Origin: JABSSA01 sp039984715
GTDB lineage: Bacteria; Pseudomonadota; Alphaproteobacteria; Rhodobacterales; Rhodobacteraceae
DNA length: 64,000 bases
Direction: 5' to 3'
NCBI GenBank assembly: GCA_039984715.1
Contig: JBDWUA010000012.1
Span: 186,001 to 250,000 of the forward strand
Positions 26,107-35,234 of the stretch are shown piece by piece. A model generated the notes under the pieces. That model was not told where the DNA came from and did not search any database. It saw only the letters and a program-made list of their open reading frames with translations. A program made the translations under genes and the position numbers. Numbering within the stretch: position 1 is the first letter of the stretch; each line of letters begins with the position of its first letter.

Positions 26107-27888
26107 ATGCCAAGCTACACAGCCCCGACCAAAGACGCGCAATTTGTGCTGCACGACGTTCTGAAAATCACAGAATCCGGCATCCCAGGTTACGATGAGC
26201 TTGAAGCAGACTTTACCTCTGCCATTCTAGAAGAAGCTGGCAAAATCTCGTCCGAGGTTCTCGCCCCTTTGAATGCGGTTGGTGACACGGAAGGGTGTAC
26301 GCTGGAAAACGGTGTCGTTCGCACGCCGACTGGGTTCAAGGCCGCATTTGATCAAGTCAAAGAAGGCGGATGGCCCGGTCTGGATATGCCCGAGGAATTT
26401 GGCGGGCAAAATATGCCTTATGTCATTGGAACAGCTGTCGGCGAGATGTTCTCGGCGTCAAACCAAGCCTTTACGATGTATCAAGGACTGACCCATGGGG
26501 CGGCTTCGGCCATCCTTGCCCACGGGACAGATGCGCAAAAGGCGAAGTGGTTGCCCAATATGGTCAGCTGCGAATGGACAGGCACGATGAACCTGACCGA
26601 GCCGCATTGCGGAACCGACTTGGGCCTCATGCGCACAAAAGCCGAACCACAAGGGGACGGCAGTTTTAAAATCTCAGGTCAGAAGATCTTTATTTCGGCT
26701 GGTGAACACGACATGGCGGGCAACATTGTCCACCTTGTATTGGCAAAGATCACTGGTGCGCCGGAAGGGATCAAAGGTGTATCGCTGTTCATCGTTCCAA
26801 AATTCATGGTCGATGATGATGGCAATATGGGTGAACGCAACAGCGTAAGCTGCGGTAAGATCGAAGAGAAAATGGGCATCCATGGCAATTCGACCTGTGT
26901 GATGAACTATGACGAAGCCACAGGATATCTGTTGGGTGAAGAACACAAAGGCATGCGGGCCATGTTCACAATGATGAACGAAGCGCGCTTGGGTGTGGGC
27001 ATGCAAGGGTTGGCTCAGGCTGAGGTTGCCTACCAAAACGCGCTTGAATACGCCAAGGATCGTTTGCAAGGACGTGATGTGACGGGTGTGAAAAACCCGG
27101 ACGGCCCGGCTGATCCGTTGATTGTTCACCCTGACATCCGCCGCAGCCTTATGGACCAGAAGTCCTTTGCCGAAGGTGCGCGTGCGTTCATTTTGTGGGG
27201 CGCAACAATGATTGACCGCGCACACCGCGGAAAAGACCAAGACGCAGATGGTTTGATTTCGCTGCTAACCCCCGTCATCAAAGGTTTCCTGACGGATCAG
27301 GGATACGACATGACCGTTAAAGCGCAACAGGTCTATGGCGGGCACGGCTATATCGAAGAATGGGGCATGTCCCAATTCACCCGAGATGCGCGTATTGCCC
27401 AAATCTATGAAGGGGCCAATGGCGTACAGGCGCTTGACCTTGTGGGTCGTAAGCTGGCGCAGGATGGCGGCAAGCACGTCATGGCCTTCTTTGATTTAGT
27501 GAAAACCACAATTGGCGAACTGAAAGGGCAAAACGAAGCCTTTGACCAAGACTTTATCGAGCCGTTGAAAGCCGCGTCAAAAGACCTTCAGGCCGCTGGG
27601 ATGTACTTCATGCAAAATGGTATGAAGGATCCGAACAATGCATTGTCAGGTTCAAACGACTTCATGCACATGTTCGGGCATGTCTGCCTTGGGTTGATGT
27701 GGGCCAAAATGGCACATGCCGCGCAATCGGCACTGGATGGTGGAACGTCTGACAAGGACTTCTTTGAAACCAAAATCGCGACGGGCCGCTATTACATGGC
27801 GCGCCAATTGCCTGCGACGGCGCTGCATTTGACACGTATCGAAACTGGCGCTGAAACCGTTATGGCGCTGGACGCTGCGAACTTCTAA
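26107..27888 (+). CDS. Acyl-CoA dehydrogenase, long form (FadE/DmdC-like)
   Basis: A 593-residue acyl-CoA dehydrogenase with the extended C-terminal domain (about 470-590). Motifs include MNLTEPHCGTDLGLMRTKA at the substrate/FAD site and RIAQIYEGANGVQALDLVGRKL with the catalytic Glu. Proteins of this length and pattern include the 3-methylmercaptopropionyl-CoA dehydrogenase DmdC of the DMSP pathway as well as fatty acyl-CoA dehydrogenases. Sequence alone here does not separate them. It is in one operon with the MerR gene at 25671, and a strong terminator follows. Confidence 0.93.
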   Translation: MPSYTAPTKDAQFVLHDVLKITESGIPGYDELEADFTSAILEEAGKISSEVLAPLNAVGDTEGCTLENGVVRTPTGFKAAFDQVKEGGWPGLDMPEEFGGQNMPYVIGTAVGEMFSASNQAFTMYQGLTHGAASAILAHGTDAQKAKWLPNMVSCEWTGTMNLTEPHCGTDLGLMRTKAEPQGDGSFKISGQKIFISAGEHDMAGNIVHLVLAKITGAPEGIKGVSLFIVPKFMVDDDGNMGERNSVSCGKIEEKMGIHGNSTCVMNYDEATGYLLGEEHKGMRAMFTMMNEARLGVGMQGLAQAEVAYQNALEYAKDRLQGRDVTGVKNPDGPADPLIVHPDIRRSLMDQKSFAEGARAFILWGATMIDRAHRGKDQDADGLISLLTPVIKGFLTDQGYDMTVKAQQVYGGHGYIEEWGMSQFTRDARIAQIYEGANGVQALDLVGRKLAQDGGKHVMAFFDLVKTTIGELKGQNEAFDQDFIEPLKAASKDLQAAGMYFMQNGMKDPNNALSGSNDFMHMFGHVCLGLMWAKMAHAAQSALDGGTSDKDFFETKIATGRYYMARQLPATALHLTRIETGAETVMALDAANF

Positions 27889-27891
27889 TCT

Positions 27892-27921
27892 AACAAGGGC
27901 GGGGATTTCCCCGCCCTTGTT
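27892..27921 (+). terminator. Intrinsic terminator after the acyl-CoA dehydrogenase gene
   Basis: AACAAGGGCGGGG pairs perfectly with CCCCGCCCTTGTT (13 bp) around an ATTT loop, 4 bp after the stop codon. The T run is short. Confidence 0.88.
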
Positions 27922-28241
27922 TCAACCGAACACCGGAATTGCGATTAACACGCGTTGATACCACTTTGGCACTTGCCAACGCGCAACGAACCCCGACGTC
28001 AGACTTTCAAAATTGACGCCAGAAATTCAAACTCGAAAATTGGAATGCTTCTGAACACGTCTAGGCGATGCGGCTTGGACAGTTCTGCACGTCGTTCTGC
28101 GACGCACGCCCTGATGCAAAGGCGTTGTCCCAATTTCACACACTCATAAAAGGTAAAGAATTCAACGTTATCACGATCAAGCCTATGGACCCCCACATCC
28201 GTCTGATGCACTGTACGCGCTGTTTTGAAAGGTTCTCGATT
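27922..28241. other. Intergenic region without a supported gene
   Basis: 320 bp between the terminator and the small RHH-like gene. A long minus-strand frame crosses it (27999-28541) but also covers the ribosome-binding site and first codons of the dehydrogenase at 28465, so it is not accepted. I see no clear regulatory motif. Confidence 0.45.
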
Positions 28242-28454
28242 ATGCCCAAGCGGTTTCGCCAAACGCGACGGTTTCCAGTTGCTATGACCGAAGATGGATT
28301 TCGACGCTTGCGCCAGTTCGCGGATTCCGCAGGCCTTGAAAAAGGCGAGGCGTTGTCCTTTCTGTTTGAGCATTTCAACAGTGTGACCGATGATGAGGTC
28401 CTGACGCACCGGTTGCGTTTGTTCAAATCCGAATTGGCTGACCGCAAACGATAG
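28242..28454 (+). CDS. Small ribbon-helix-helix-like protein
   Basis: A 70-residue protein. RRFPVAMTEDGFRRLRQFAD reads as a beta strand followed by a helix, and a second helix GEALSFLFEHF follows, the order seen in ribbon-helix-helix (Arc/MetJ-type) DNA-binding proteins. The ATG at 28242 has a GAAAGG site and keeps the strand at the N-terminus. It is 10 bp upstream of the acyl-CoA dehydrogenase gene and likely in its operon, so it may be a local regulator. The family assignment is tentative. Confidence 0.6.
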   Translation: MPKRFRQTRRFPVAMTEDGFRRLRQFADSAGLEKGEALSFLFEHFNSVTDDEVLTHRLRLFKSELADRKR

Positions 28455-28464
28455 TGAGGGCCTG

Positions 28465-29619
28465 ATGGCAAATATCAGTGAAACGCAAATGTGGATGCGT
28501 GATGACCATCGGATGACGTCCGACACCGTCGCCAATTTCATAAACGCAGAATGGGCCCCTCATTTCGAACGCTGGCGCAAACAAGGTCAAATGGATCGCA
28601 GCATTTGGCAACAGGCAGGAGAAATCGGCCTTCTGTGCCCCTCGATCCCAGAAGCCTATGGGGGCGCGGGCGGTGATTTTGGTCACGAAGCCGCAATCAT
28701 TATGGAAGCAAGCCGCGCCAATATCGCAAGTTGGGGCTATCCAATCCATGGTCCAATTGTTTCGCATTACATTTTGGCATTTGGGACAGAAGATCAAAAA
28801 CACCGCTGGCTTCCGGGTCTTGTGTCCGGCGATCTGGTCGGTGCATTGGCAATGACGGAACCCTCAACCGGGTCCGACGTGCAGGCCATCAAAACCAAAG
28901 CGGTCCAAACCGGAAACGCGTATCGCCTAACCGGGCAAAAAACGTTCATTTCCAACGGTCAACACGCCAATCTTGTCATCGTAGCTTGCAAGACAAATCC
29001 GGACATTGGGGCCAAAGGGGTGTCATTGCTGGTTGTTGAAACCGACAAGGCCGATGGATTTGTACGCGGACGCAATCTGGATAAAATTGGCCTTCATGCT
29101 GCGGACACCTCGGAATTGTTTTTCGATGATGTCGAAGTTGCACCTGAAAACCTTCTCGGAGGAATTGAGGGACAAGGGTTTTATCAAATGATGCAACAAC
29201 TGCCCCAAGAGCGTTTGACAATTGCATGTGGGGCGGTCGGCGCGATGGAAGGCGGCCTAGAGCGTACAATATCGTATTGCAAGGAACGCCAAGCCTTTGG
29301 AGGTCCCCTTACCCAGTTCCAAAACACACGATTCCAGCTTGCCGAATGCCAGACCAAAACAAAGGTCGCCCGCTCATTTGTGGATGAGTGCATCCGCGAA
29401 CATCTAAATGGCGCCTTAAGCGTAGAAAAAGCTGCGATGGCAAAATACTGGACAACGGACACACAAGGCGAGGTGCTGGACGCGTGTTTGCAACTGCACG
29501 GCGGATACGGGTTCATGCAAGAATACGCCATTGGCGAAATGTGGACCGACGCACGAGTTCAACGCATTTACGGCGGAACCAACGAGATTATGAAGGAATT
29601 GATCGCCCGCGGTTTGTGA
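28465..29619 (+). CDS. Acyl-CoA dehydrogenase, LCAD-type
   Basis: A 384-residue enzyme with LAMTEPSTGSDVQAIKTKA and KTFISNGQHANLVIVACKT at the FAD site. Where most family members have IYEGT, it has RIYGGTNEIMKELIARGL, the same pattern as long-chain acyl-CoA dehydrogenases and isovaleryl-CoA dehydrogenase. In those enzymes the catalytic Glu comes from another helix, here LPQERLTIACGAVGAMEG. It is therefore expected to be active on longer or branched acyl-CoA. It follows the RHH-like gene by 10 bp with a GAGGG site. Confidence 0.92.
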   Translation: MANISETQMWMRDDHRMTSDTVANFINAEWAPHFERWRKQGQMDRSIWQQAGEIGLLCPSIPEAYGGAGGDFGHEAAIIMEASRANIASWGYPIHGPIVSHYILAFGTEDQKHRWLPGLVSGDLVGALAMTEPSTGSDVQAIKTKAVQTGNAYRLTGQKTFISNGQHANLVIVACKTNPDIGAKGVSLLVVETDKADGFVRGRNLDKIGLHAADTSELFFDDVEVAPENLLGGIEGQGFYQMMQQLPQERLTIACGAVGAMEGGLERTISYCKERQAFGGPLTQFQNTRFQLAECQTKTKVARSFVDECIREHLNGALSVEKAAMAKYWTTDTQGEVLDACLQLHGGYGFMQEYAIGEMWTDARVQRIYGGTNEIMKELIARGL

Positions 29620-29813
29620 CAACTGGGCGGAATTTGATCTTGCAATTTCGAAACCCAACGACGACCCTCAACAGATGACGTCTTGCAATCGTGGCATCTG
29701 CTCGATCAGTGGACACGCTAGGACTAGGAGACCTTCATTTTGAATGATCTGCCGATTGCGAAGCCCTAAGCATTTCATTCCGTTGAACTTTTTGACATAA
29801 AGGTCAAGATCAC

Positions 29814-30446
29814 ATGACGATCAAATTGCACTGCTTTGGTGAATCTGGAAATTCCTATAAGGCGGCTTTGGCGCTTGAGCTTTCGGGCCTGGATTGGGAA
29901 CCTGTCTTTGTTGATTTCTTTAACGGCGCATCCCGTACAGACGCCTATCGCGAGCTGAATACCATGGGCGAAGCTCCTTTGTTGATCGACGGGGATCTAA
30001 AGCTTAGCCAATCTGGTGTAATTCAACAGTATATCTCGGATAAAACGGGCAAGTTCGCCGGGGCAGACGATACCCGATATGAAGTGTTGCGCTGGGTTCT
30101 TTGGGACAATCACAAGCTAAGTTCCATGTGCGGTATGACGCGTTTTTTGATGAACTTTCTTCCCGAAGACAAACGCCCCAAAGATGTGATCGCCTTCAAT
30201 CAGGGTCGGTTGCAGGCCGCTTTTGCTGTACTGGATACACATTTGGACGGTCGAGACTGGATCGTCGGATCCGGTCTTACCAATGCTGATTTGTCGTGTT
30301 GCGGGTATCTGTTTTACCCAGAACCATACGGCTTTGAACGGTCCGATTGGGCCAATATCGATCGCTGGATGACAAACATCGAAACACTGCCCGGTTGGAA
30401 ACACCCTTACGATTTGATGCCCGGCAGACCTAGTGATCGAGCCTGA
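29814..30446 (+). CDS. Glutathione S-transferase family protein
   Basis: A 210-residue protein. The N-terminal thioredoxin-like domain (about 1-80) contains GESGNSYKAALALELSGL and the cis-Pro/SQSGVIQQYI glutathione-binding segment (LKLSQSGVIQQYISDKTG). The all-helical C-terminal domain spans about 90-205 (TNADLSCCGYLFYPEPYG). Ser13/Tyr15 near the N-terminus could be the catalytic residue. It lies between the two beta-oxidation gene groups and may detoxify reactive acyl products, which is inference. Confidence 0.88.
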   Translation: MTIKLHCFGESGNSYKAALALELSGLDWEPVFVDFFNGASRTDAYRELNTMGEAPLLIDGDLKLSQSGVIQQYISDKTGKFAGADDTRYEVLRWVLWDNHKLSSMCGMTRFLMNFLPEDKRPKDVIAFNQGRLQAAFAVLDTHLDGRDWIVGSGLTNADLSCCGYLFYPEPYGFERSDWANIDRWMTNIETLPGWKHPYDLMPGRPSDRA

Positions 30447-30690
30447 TCAACGGTTTGTGAAAGCCTCTGACTGCTTTTTTGGATCACCTGTTCCAATTGT
30501 CCTTGCCAACGCGCTTCGAAACAACTTCAAATCATGGCGAGCGTCAAAAGGTCCGCAGGACAAATGGTCTGGAAAACAACACGATGCACAATGGTCGAGA
30601 TTTGATCATTGCGTTGGGTTCTGTGTGATAAAGTGCCTGTGTTTTGCGAGTTTGCACCCATACGTTTTGTCGCTAACAAAGATTACAAAA

Positions 30691-30723
30691 GGTGACGTTT
30701 ACGTAAACTGGTCGTTACGTCAC
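30691..30723 (+). promoter_or_regulatory. 33-bp composite operator upstream of the thiolase operon
   Basis: GTGACGTTTACGTAAAC (from 30692), then 5 nt, then GTTACGTCAC. The arrangement equals that at 25575-25607 on the other strand. The end lies 63 bp before the thiolase ATG; the copy at 25607 also lies 63 bp before its gene. The MerR proteins encoded at 24849 and 25671 are the obvious candidate binders. Confidence 0.7.
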
Positions 30724-30731
30724 TCTTGATT

Positions 30732-30745
30732 AGACCGATTGGTCT
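30732..30745. promoter_or_regulatory. TetR-type palindromic operator
   Basis: AGACC-GATT-GGTCT, perfect 5-bp arms, 41 bp before the thiolase ATG. A near-identical site (AGACC-TATT-GGTCT) lies at 35300-35315. The AGACC/GGTCT arms are common in operators of TetR-family regulators. No TetR gene is in this window. Confidence 0.55.
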
Positions 30746-30786
30746 GGCCCATCTGTTAAACAACGAATTACGAAAGGACCGAGCCC

Positions 30787-31998
30787 ATGACCGAAGCCTA
30801 TATTTATGACGCGTTGCGCACGCCCCGCGGTAAAGGCCGAAAAGACGGCAGCCTGCACGAAGTAACTGCCTTGCGTTTGTCGGCCCTGACCTTGAATGCC
30901 GTAAAAGAACGCAACAACCTTGAAGGCCACGCCGTAGAAGATGTGATCTGGGGCAATGTCACCCAAGTCATGGAACAAGGCGGAAATTTAGCCCGTACGG
31001 CAGTTCTTGCGTCTGATCTAGATGAATCAATTCCCGGTCTCGCCATCAACCGCTTTTGTGCCAGCGGCCTAGAAGCGGTCAATCTGGCTGCAAACCAAGT
31101 CAAAGGCGGCGGTGGGAATGCATATATCGCCGGTGGCGTTGAGATGATGGGCCGTGTTGCAATGGGGTCCGATGGGGCGGCCATCGCGGCTGACCCAAGT
31201 GTTGCTATGGGCACATACTTTGTCCCGCAGGGGATTTCAGCAGATGTGATCGCGACCAAATATGGGTTCAGTCGGGATGACGCGGACGGGTATGCCGTTG
31301 AAAGCCAGCGCCGAGCAAAAGCGGCGTGGGACGACAATCGTTTTGCCAAATCAGTCATAACCGTCAAAGACCAGAACGGGCTTGATATTCTTGATTACGA
31401 CGAATTCATGCGCCCTCAAACAGACATGCAGTCATTGGGTGCATTGAATCCGTCCTTCCAAGCCATGGGCGAAGTGATGCCGGGCTTCGACAAAATCGCC
31501 ATCATGAAATACCCCGAGCTTGAACGGGTAAATCACATTCACCATGCTGGGAACTCTTCTGGAATTGTGGACGGCGCGTCGGCCATTCTGATCGGGAACA
31601 AAGAATTCGGTGAGAAATACGGCCTAAAGCCTCGGGCCCGCATTCGTGCAACTGCCAAAATCGGCACTGACCCGACGATCATGTTAACCGGACCTGTTCC
31701 CGTGACCGAGAAAATCTTAGCAGATCATGGCATGACCATCGACGACATCGACCTATTCGAAGTCAACGAAGCCTTTGCGTCTGTGGTTCTGCGCTTCATG
31801 CAGGCGTTTGATGTGGATCATGACAAGGTCAATGTGAACGGTGGCGCGATCGCCATGGGTCACCCATTGGGGGCCACAGGTGCCATGATCATCGGTACGT
31901 TGCTGGACGAATTGGAACGGACTGACAAAGAGACCGGGCTTGCCACTTTGTGCGTCGCCTCGGGCATGGGAGCCGCCACAATCATCGAACGCGTTTGA
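30787..31998 (+). CDS. fadA: Acetyl-CoA C-acyltransferase (beta-oxidation thiolase)
   Basis: A 403-residue thiolase that cleaves 3-ketoacyl-CoA. The nucleophile Cys91 is in NRFCASGLEAV, and the C-terminal GGAIAMGHPLGATGA and CVASGMGAA motifs supply the catalytic His and second Cys. EVNEAFASVVLRFMQAF is the usual loop. Two kinds of operator lie directly upstream. The order thiolase, NTF2-like protein, FadB/J-type enzyme implies one operon. Confidence 0.93.
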   Translation: MTEAYIYDALRTPRGKGRKDGSLHEVTALRLSALTLNAVKERNNLEGHAVEDVIWGNVTQVMEQGGNLARTAVLASDLDESIPGLAINRFCASGLEAVNLAANQVKGGGGNAYIAGGVEMMGRVAMGSDGAAIAADPSVAMGTYFVPQGISADVIATKYGFSRDDADGYAVESQRRAKAAWDDNRFAKSVITVKDQNGLDILDYDEFMRPQTDMQSLGALNPSFQAMGEVMPGFDKIAIMKYPELERVNHIHHAGNSSGIVDGASAILIGNKEFGEKYGLKPRARIRATAKIGTDPTIMLTGPVPVTEKILADHGMTIDDIDLFEVNEAFASVVLRFMQAFDVDHDKVNVNGGAIAMGHPLGATGAMIIGTLLDELERTDKETGLATLCVASGMGAATIIERV

Positions 31999-32024
31999 CG
32001 CAAAGTCAAAGGAAGTAACCTGTT

Positions 32025-33032
32025 GTGATCAGACCGTATACATCGGCCTATCAAGACATAGATCAGAAGAATGGCACAACGACATCCGCCATCGCTATTC
32101 TTCAATCTGTGCTGGATCAGCAATCCGACTGCCTATTGGCGCGTGATTGGGATGGCCTGCATGAAACTTACTCTCTTCCTTACAAGCGCGTTTTTTCCAA
32201 CTCTGAAACTGTAATCGAAACACGGACAGATATGCAGATCGGCCATGAGTCGTTTTTAGGGTCATTGGAATCATTGGGCGTAAACCAGTTTATCCGCCTA
32301 GCAACGGATGCTGAGTTTTTGGGAAAAGACTACGTCGAAGGGTTTTACATCTCGCACGCTTTGCGGGGAACGGTTCCGATGGTCCCCAGTTACAACAATC
32401 GCGTTGTCCTAAAACGCCAAAACACATCCTGGCGCGTCATCGAAATGGAAAGCAATGTGATTGTGCCGCACTGGCCTCCTGATCTGTCGATCAAACCAAC
32501 CGCAACGATCACGCCCAATATTGGGTCAAAGAACGATGTAAGGCGGTCGTTGGCTGAACCTGTTTCGTTGTATCAAACGTTTCTGGATGCCCATGGGCAA
32601 TCGATCAAAGACAAAGATTTCGAAACGTTTTGCTCTTTGTGCTGTTTTCCGTACACGTATCACAACCTATCCATTGATATTGTTGTCAATGGGCCAGAGG
32701 ACTTGATTGACGTCTTTAAGGACTTGTGTGGGTCATATGACGGGCGGCTTGGCGACAACGTCGTACGCACGGCGGACAGGGCCGAATTTCTGCAAGCTGA
32801 CCTGATCTGCGGATACCACACCGCCTGCGTTTACCGAGACGGCAAGCAATCAGGCCAACCGCTACAGTCCAGAATGCTTCTGAAGCGACACAACATAGAG
32901 TGGCGGCTCGAATCCGTCACCAATGCTCTCGAAAACAACTCATTCTCTTTGGAGATCGCACGGCCAAATAGCCAGTTGCCAACGCTCCGCGAAATTCAGG
33001 AAAGGACCAAATCATGGCCGACTTCACTTTAG
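32025..33032 (+). CDS. Duplicated NTF2/SnoaL-like protein inside the beta-oxidation operon
   Basis: A 335-residue soluble protein (GTG start, AGGAAG site) built from two related halves, about 20-155 and 180-315. LLARDWDGLHETYSLPY in the first matches IKDKDFETFCSLCCFPY in the second, and NRVVLKRQNTSWRVIEMESN matches SRMLLKRHNIEWRLESVTNA. This layout suits two cone-shaped NTF2-like domains. It overlaps the fadB start by 19 bp, with the fadB ribosome-binding site within it, so it is translationally tied to the operon. I do not know an activity; no catalytic His-Asp pair is evident. Confidence 0.75.
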   Translation: MIRPYTSAYQDIDQKNGTTTSAIAILQSVLDQQSDCLLARDWDGLHETYSLPYKRVFSNSETVIETRTDMQIGHESFLGSLESLGVNQFIRLATDAEFLGKDYVEGFYISHALRGTVPMVPSYNNRVVLKRQNTSWRVIEMESNVIVPHWPPDLSIKPTATITPNIGSKNDVRRSLAEPVSLYQTFLDAHGQSIKDKDFETFCSLCCFPYTYHNLSIDIVVNGPEDLIDVFKDLCGSYDGRLGDNVVRTADRAEFLQADLICGYHTACVYRDGKQSGQPLQSRMLLKRHNIEWRLESVTNALENNSFSLEIARPNSQLPTLREIQERTKSWPTSL

Positions 33033-35212
33033 ACCAGGGCGCAGATGGCGTTGCTATCATCACTTGGGATGTGCCGGGAAAGACCATGAATGTCATGTCA
33101 CTGGACGGACTTCAAACTCTTGAGGCATTAATCGACGAAACCCTCGCAGATGACGCCGTCAAAGGCATTGTCATCACGTCAGGCAAAGAAGGATCGTTTG
33201 CCGGCGGTATGGATCTGAACCTGCTGGCCAAAATGCGCGAAGATGCCGGTGACAACCCTGCAAAAGGCCTGTTCGAAGGCACGATGAAAATGCACGCCCT
33301 GCTGCGTAAAATCGAATTGGCGGGAATGGACCCTAAGTCGCAAAAAGGCGGCAAACCGATCGCGGCCGCCCTGCCCGGCACAGCAGCCGGAATTGGGTTA
33401 GAATTACCACTGGCAACGCACCGCATTTTCTTGGCAAACAATCCAAAGGCCAAAGTCGGCTTGCCCGAAATCATGGTCGGCATATTCCCGGGCGCAGGCG
33501 GAACCACGCGTTTGGTTCGCAAACTTGGCGCGATGGGTGCGTCGTCTTTCCTTTTGGAAGGTAAGATGGTCAGCCCAGACAAAGCCAAAGGCCAATTGGT
33601 TGACGAAGTCGTAGACGACCCACTGGCCGCAGCCAAGGAATGGGTATTGAACGCAACAGACGCTGACATCGTCAAACCTTGGGACAAAAAGGGTTACAAA
33701 ATGCCGGGTGGTGCACCGTATCACCCCGCAGGTTTCATGACCTTCGTTGGCGCGGCCGCAATGGTTCATGGTAAAACCCAAGGTGTTTATCCAGCAGCCA
33801 AAGCACTGTTGTCAGCCGTATACGAAGGCGCGCTTGTTCCCTTTGACACGGCCCTGAAAATCGAAGCTCGTTGGTTTACAAATGTTCTGATGAACCCGTC
33901 ATCATCCTCGATGATCCGTTCGATATTCCTGAATAAGGAAGCGCTGGAAAAAGGCGCAGTTCGCCCCAAAGATGTTGAAGATCAACGCGTTAAGAAACTG
34001 GGCGTGTTGGGGGCTGGCCTTATGGGCGCAGGCATTGCACTTGTGTCCGCACAAGCCGGGATCCAAGTTGTCCTGATCGACCGAGATCAAGAGGCTGCAG
34101 ACAAGGGCAAGGATTACACGGCGTCCTATCTGGAAAAAGGCAAGTCACGCGGCAAAGTCACCGCTGAAAAAGCCGAGGCGATGCTGGGCCTGATCACACC
34201 GACACCGGATGTCGATCAGCTTGCTGATTGTGACTTGATCATTGAGGCCGTCTTTGAAGACCCTAAAGTGAAAGCTGAAATCACGGCCCGCGTCGAAGCC
34301 GTCATTCCCGAGACATGCATCTTTGCGTCCAACACCTCGACATTGCCCATTTCTGATCTGGCCAAAGCATCGTCGCGGCCCGAACAGTATATCGGCATCC
34401 ACTTCTTCTCACCCGTCGAAAAAATGCTGTTGGTCGAGATCATCAAGGGCAAGGAAACCGGTGATCGCGCAGTGGCCAAGGCGCTTGATTACGTTCGTCA
34501 AATCCGCAAAACGCCAATCGTCGTCAATGACGCGCGGTTCTTCTATGCCAATCGTTGCATCATTCCTTACATCAACGAAGGCACGCGCATGGTCACCGAA
34601 GGTGTCGAGCCGGCCTTGATCGAAAACGCTGCCAAATTGGTTGGTATGCCGCTTGGCCCACTGCAATTGACCGATGAAACCGCGATTGATCTTGGGGCCA
34701 AGATTGCCCGCGCGACCAAGGCGGCAATGGGCAACGCATATCCCGAAAGCCCTTCTGATGATCTGATCTTTTGGATGGAAGAAGAAGGACGTTTGGGACG
34801 CAAGGCCAAGGCTGGGTTTTACGAATACGACGAAAAGGGCAAACGTCAGTTGATCTGGCGTGGATTGAACGACAAATACCCGCTATCCGAGGATCAGCCT
34901 GACCTGACCGAAGTCCAGCATCGTTTGTTGTTCAGCCAAGTTCTGGAGGCCGTGCGTGCATTGGAAGAAGGCGTGCTGATGGACATTCGCGAAGGCGATG
35001 TTGGCGCAATTCTTGGTTGGGGCTTTGCACCATGGTCAGGTGGGCCGCTGAGCTGGCTTGATATGATCGGCGCGGCATACGCAGCCGAACGTTGCGACCA
35101 ACTGGAAGCCAAATTCGGAGAGCGTTTCCAATGCCCAGCCCTTTTGCGCGACATGGCCGAAAAAGGCGAAACCTTTTACGAACGCTTTGCGCCAGAAGCC
35201 CAAGCCGCCTAA
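33014..35212 (+). CDS. fadJ: Multifunctional 3-hydroxyacyl-CoA dehydrogenase / enoyl-CoA hydratase (FadB/FadJ type)
   Basis: A 732-residue enzyme for two successive beta-oxidation steps. The N-terminal crotonase domain (about 1-190) includes GSFAGGMDLNLLAKM and GLPEIMVGIFPGAGGTTRL with the catalytic Glu residues. The NAD-binding domain starts at about 330 (KLGVLGAGLMGAGIALVSA) and contains HFFSPVEKMLLVEII with the catalytic His. Two C-terminal dehydrogenase domains follow. Its ribosome-binding site AGGAAAGGACC lies within the previous gene. A strong terminator follows at 35235. FadB and FadJ cannot be told apart here. Confidence 0.94.
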   Translation: MADFTLDQGADGVAIITWDVPGKTMNVMSLDGLQTLEALIDETLADDAVKGIVITSGKEGSFAGGMDLNLLAKMREDAGDNPAKGLFEGTMKMHALLRKIELAGMDPKSQKGGKPIAAALPGTAAGIGLELPLATHRIFLANNPKAKVGLPEIMVGIFPGAGGTTRLVRKLGAMGASSFLLEGKMVSPDKAKGQLVDEVVDDPLAAAKEWVLNATDADIVKPWDKKGYKMPGGAPYHPAGFMTFVGAAAMVHGKTQGVYPAAKALLSAVYEGALVPFDTALKIEARWFTNVLMNPSSSSMIRSIFLNKEALEKGAVRPKDVEDQRVKKLGVLGAGLMGAGIALVSAQAGIQVVLIDRDQEAADKGKDYTASYLEKGKSRGKVTAEKAEAMLGLITPTPDVDQLADCDLIIEAVFEDPKVKAEITARVEAVIPETCIFASNTSTLPISDLAKASSRPEQYIGIHFFSPVEKMLLVEIIKGKETGDRAVAKALDYVRQIRKTPIVVNDARFFYANRCIIPYINEGTRMVTEGVEPALIENAAKLVGMPLGPLQLTDETAIDLGAKIARATKAAMGNAYPESPSDDLIFWMEEEGRLGRKAKAGFYEYDEKGKRQLIWRGLNDKYPLSEDQPDLTEVQHRLLFSQVLEAVRALEEGVLMDIREGDVGAILGWGFAPWSGGPLSWLDMIGAAYAAERCDQLEAKFGERFQCPALLRDMAEKGETFYERFAPEAQAA

Positions 35213-35234
35213 ATAGCGCCGCAAGCCAAATGTA

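Larger units (their letters stand above)
30447..30786. other. Regulatory intergenic region before the thiolase gene
   Basis: 340 bp without a supported gene. It holds the 33-bp composite operator at 30691-30723 and a TetR-type palindrome at 30732-30745, both immediately upstream of the thiolase start at 30787. The first ~230 bp show no recognisable motif. Confidence 0.6.

Noticed and set aside
27999..28541. 180-codon minus-strand frame covering the RHH-like gene
   Set aside because: It covers the ribosome-binding site and first codons of the dehydrogenase at 28465 and lacks recognisable features.
29568..29619. Possible loss of the catalytic Glu (IYGGT in place of IYEGT) in the dehydrogenase at 28465
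   Set aside because: This is the normal state of long-chain and isovaleryl-type enzymes, where the catalytic Glu comes from another helix, so it is not a defect.
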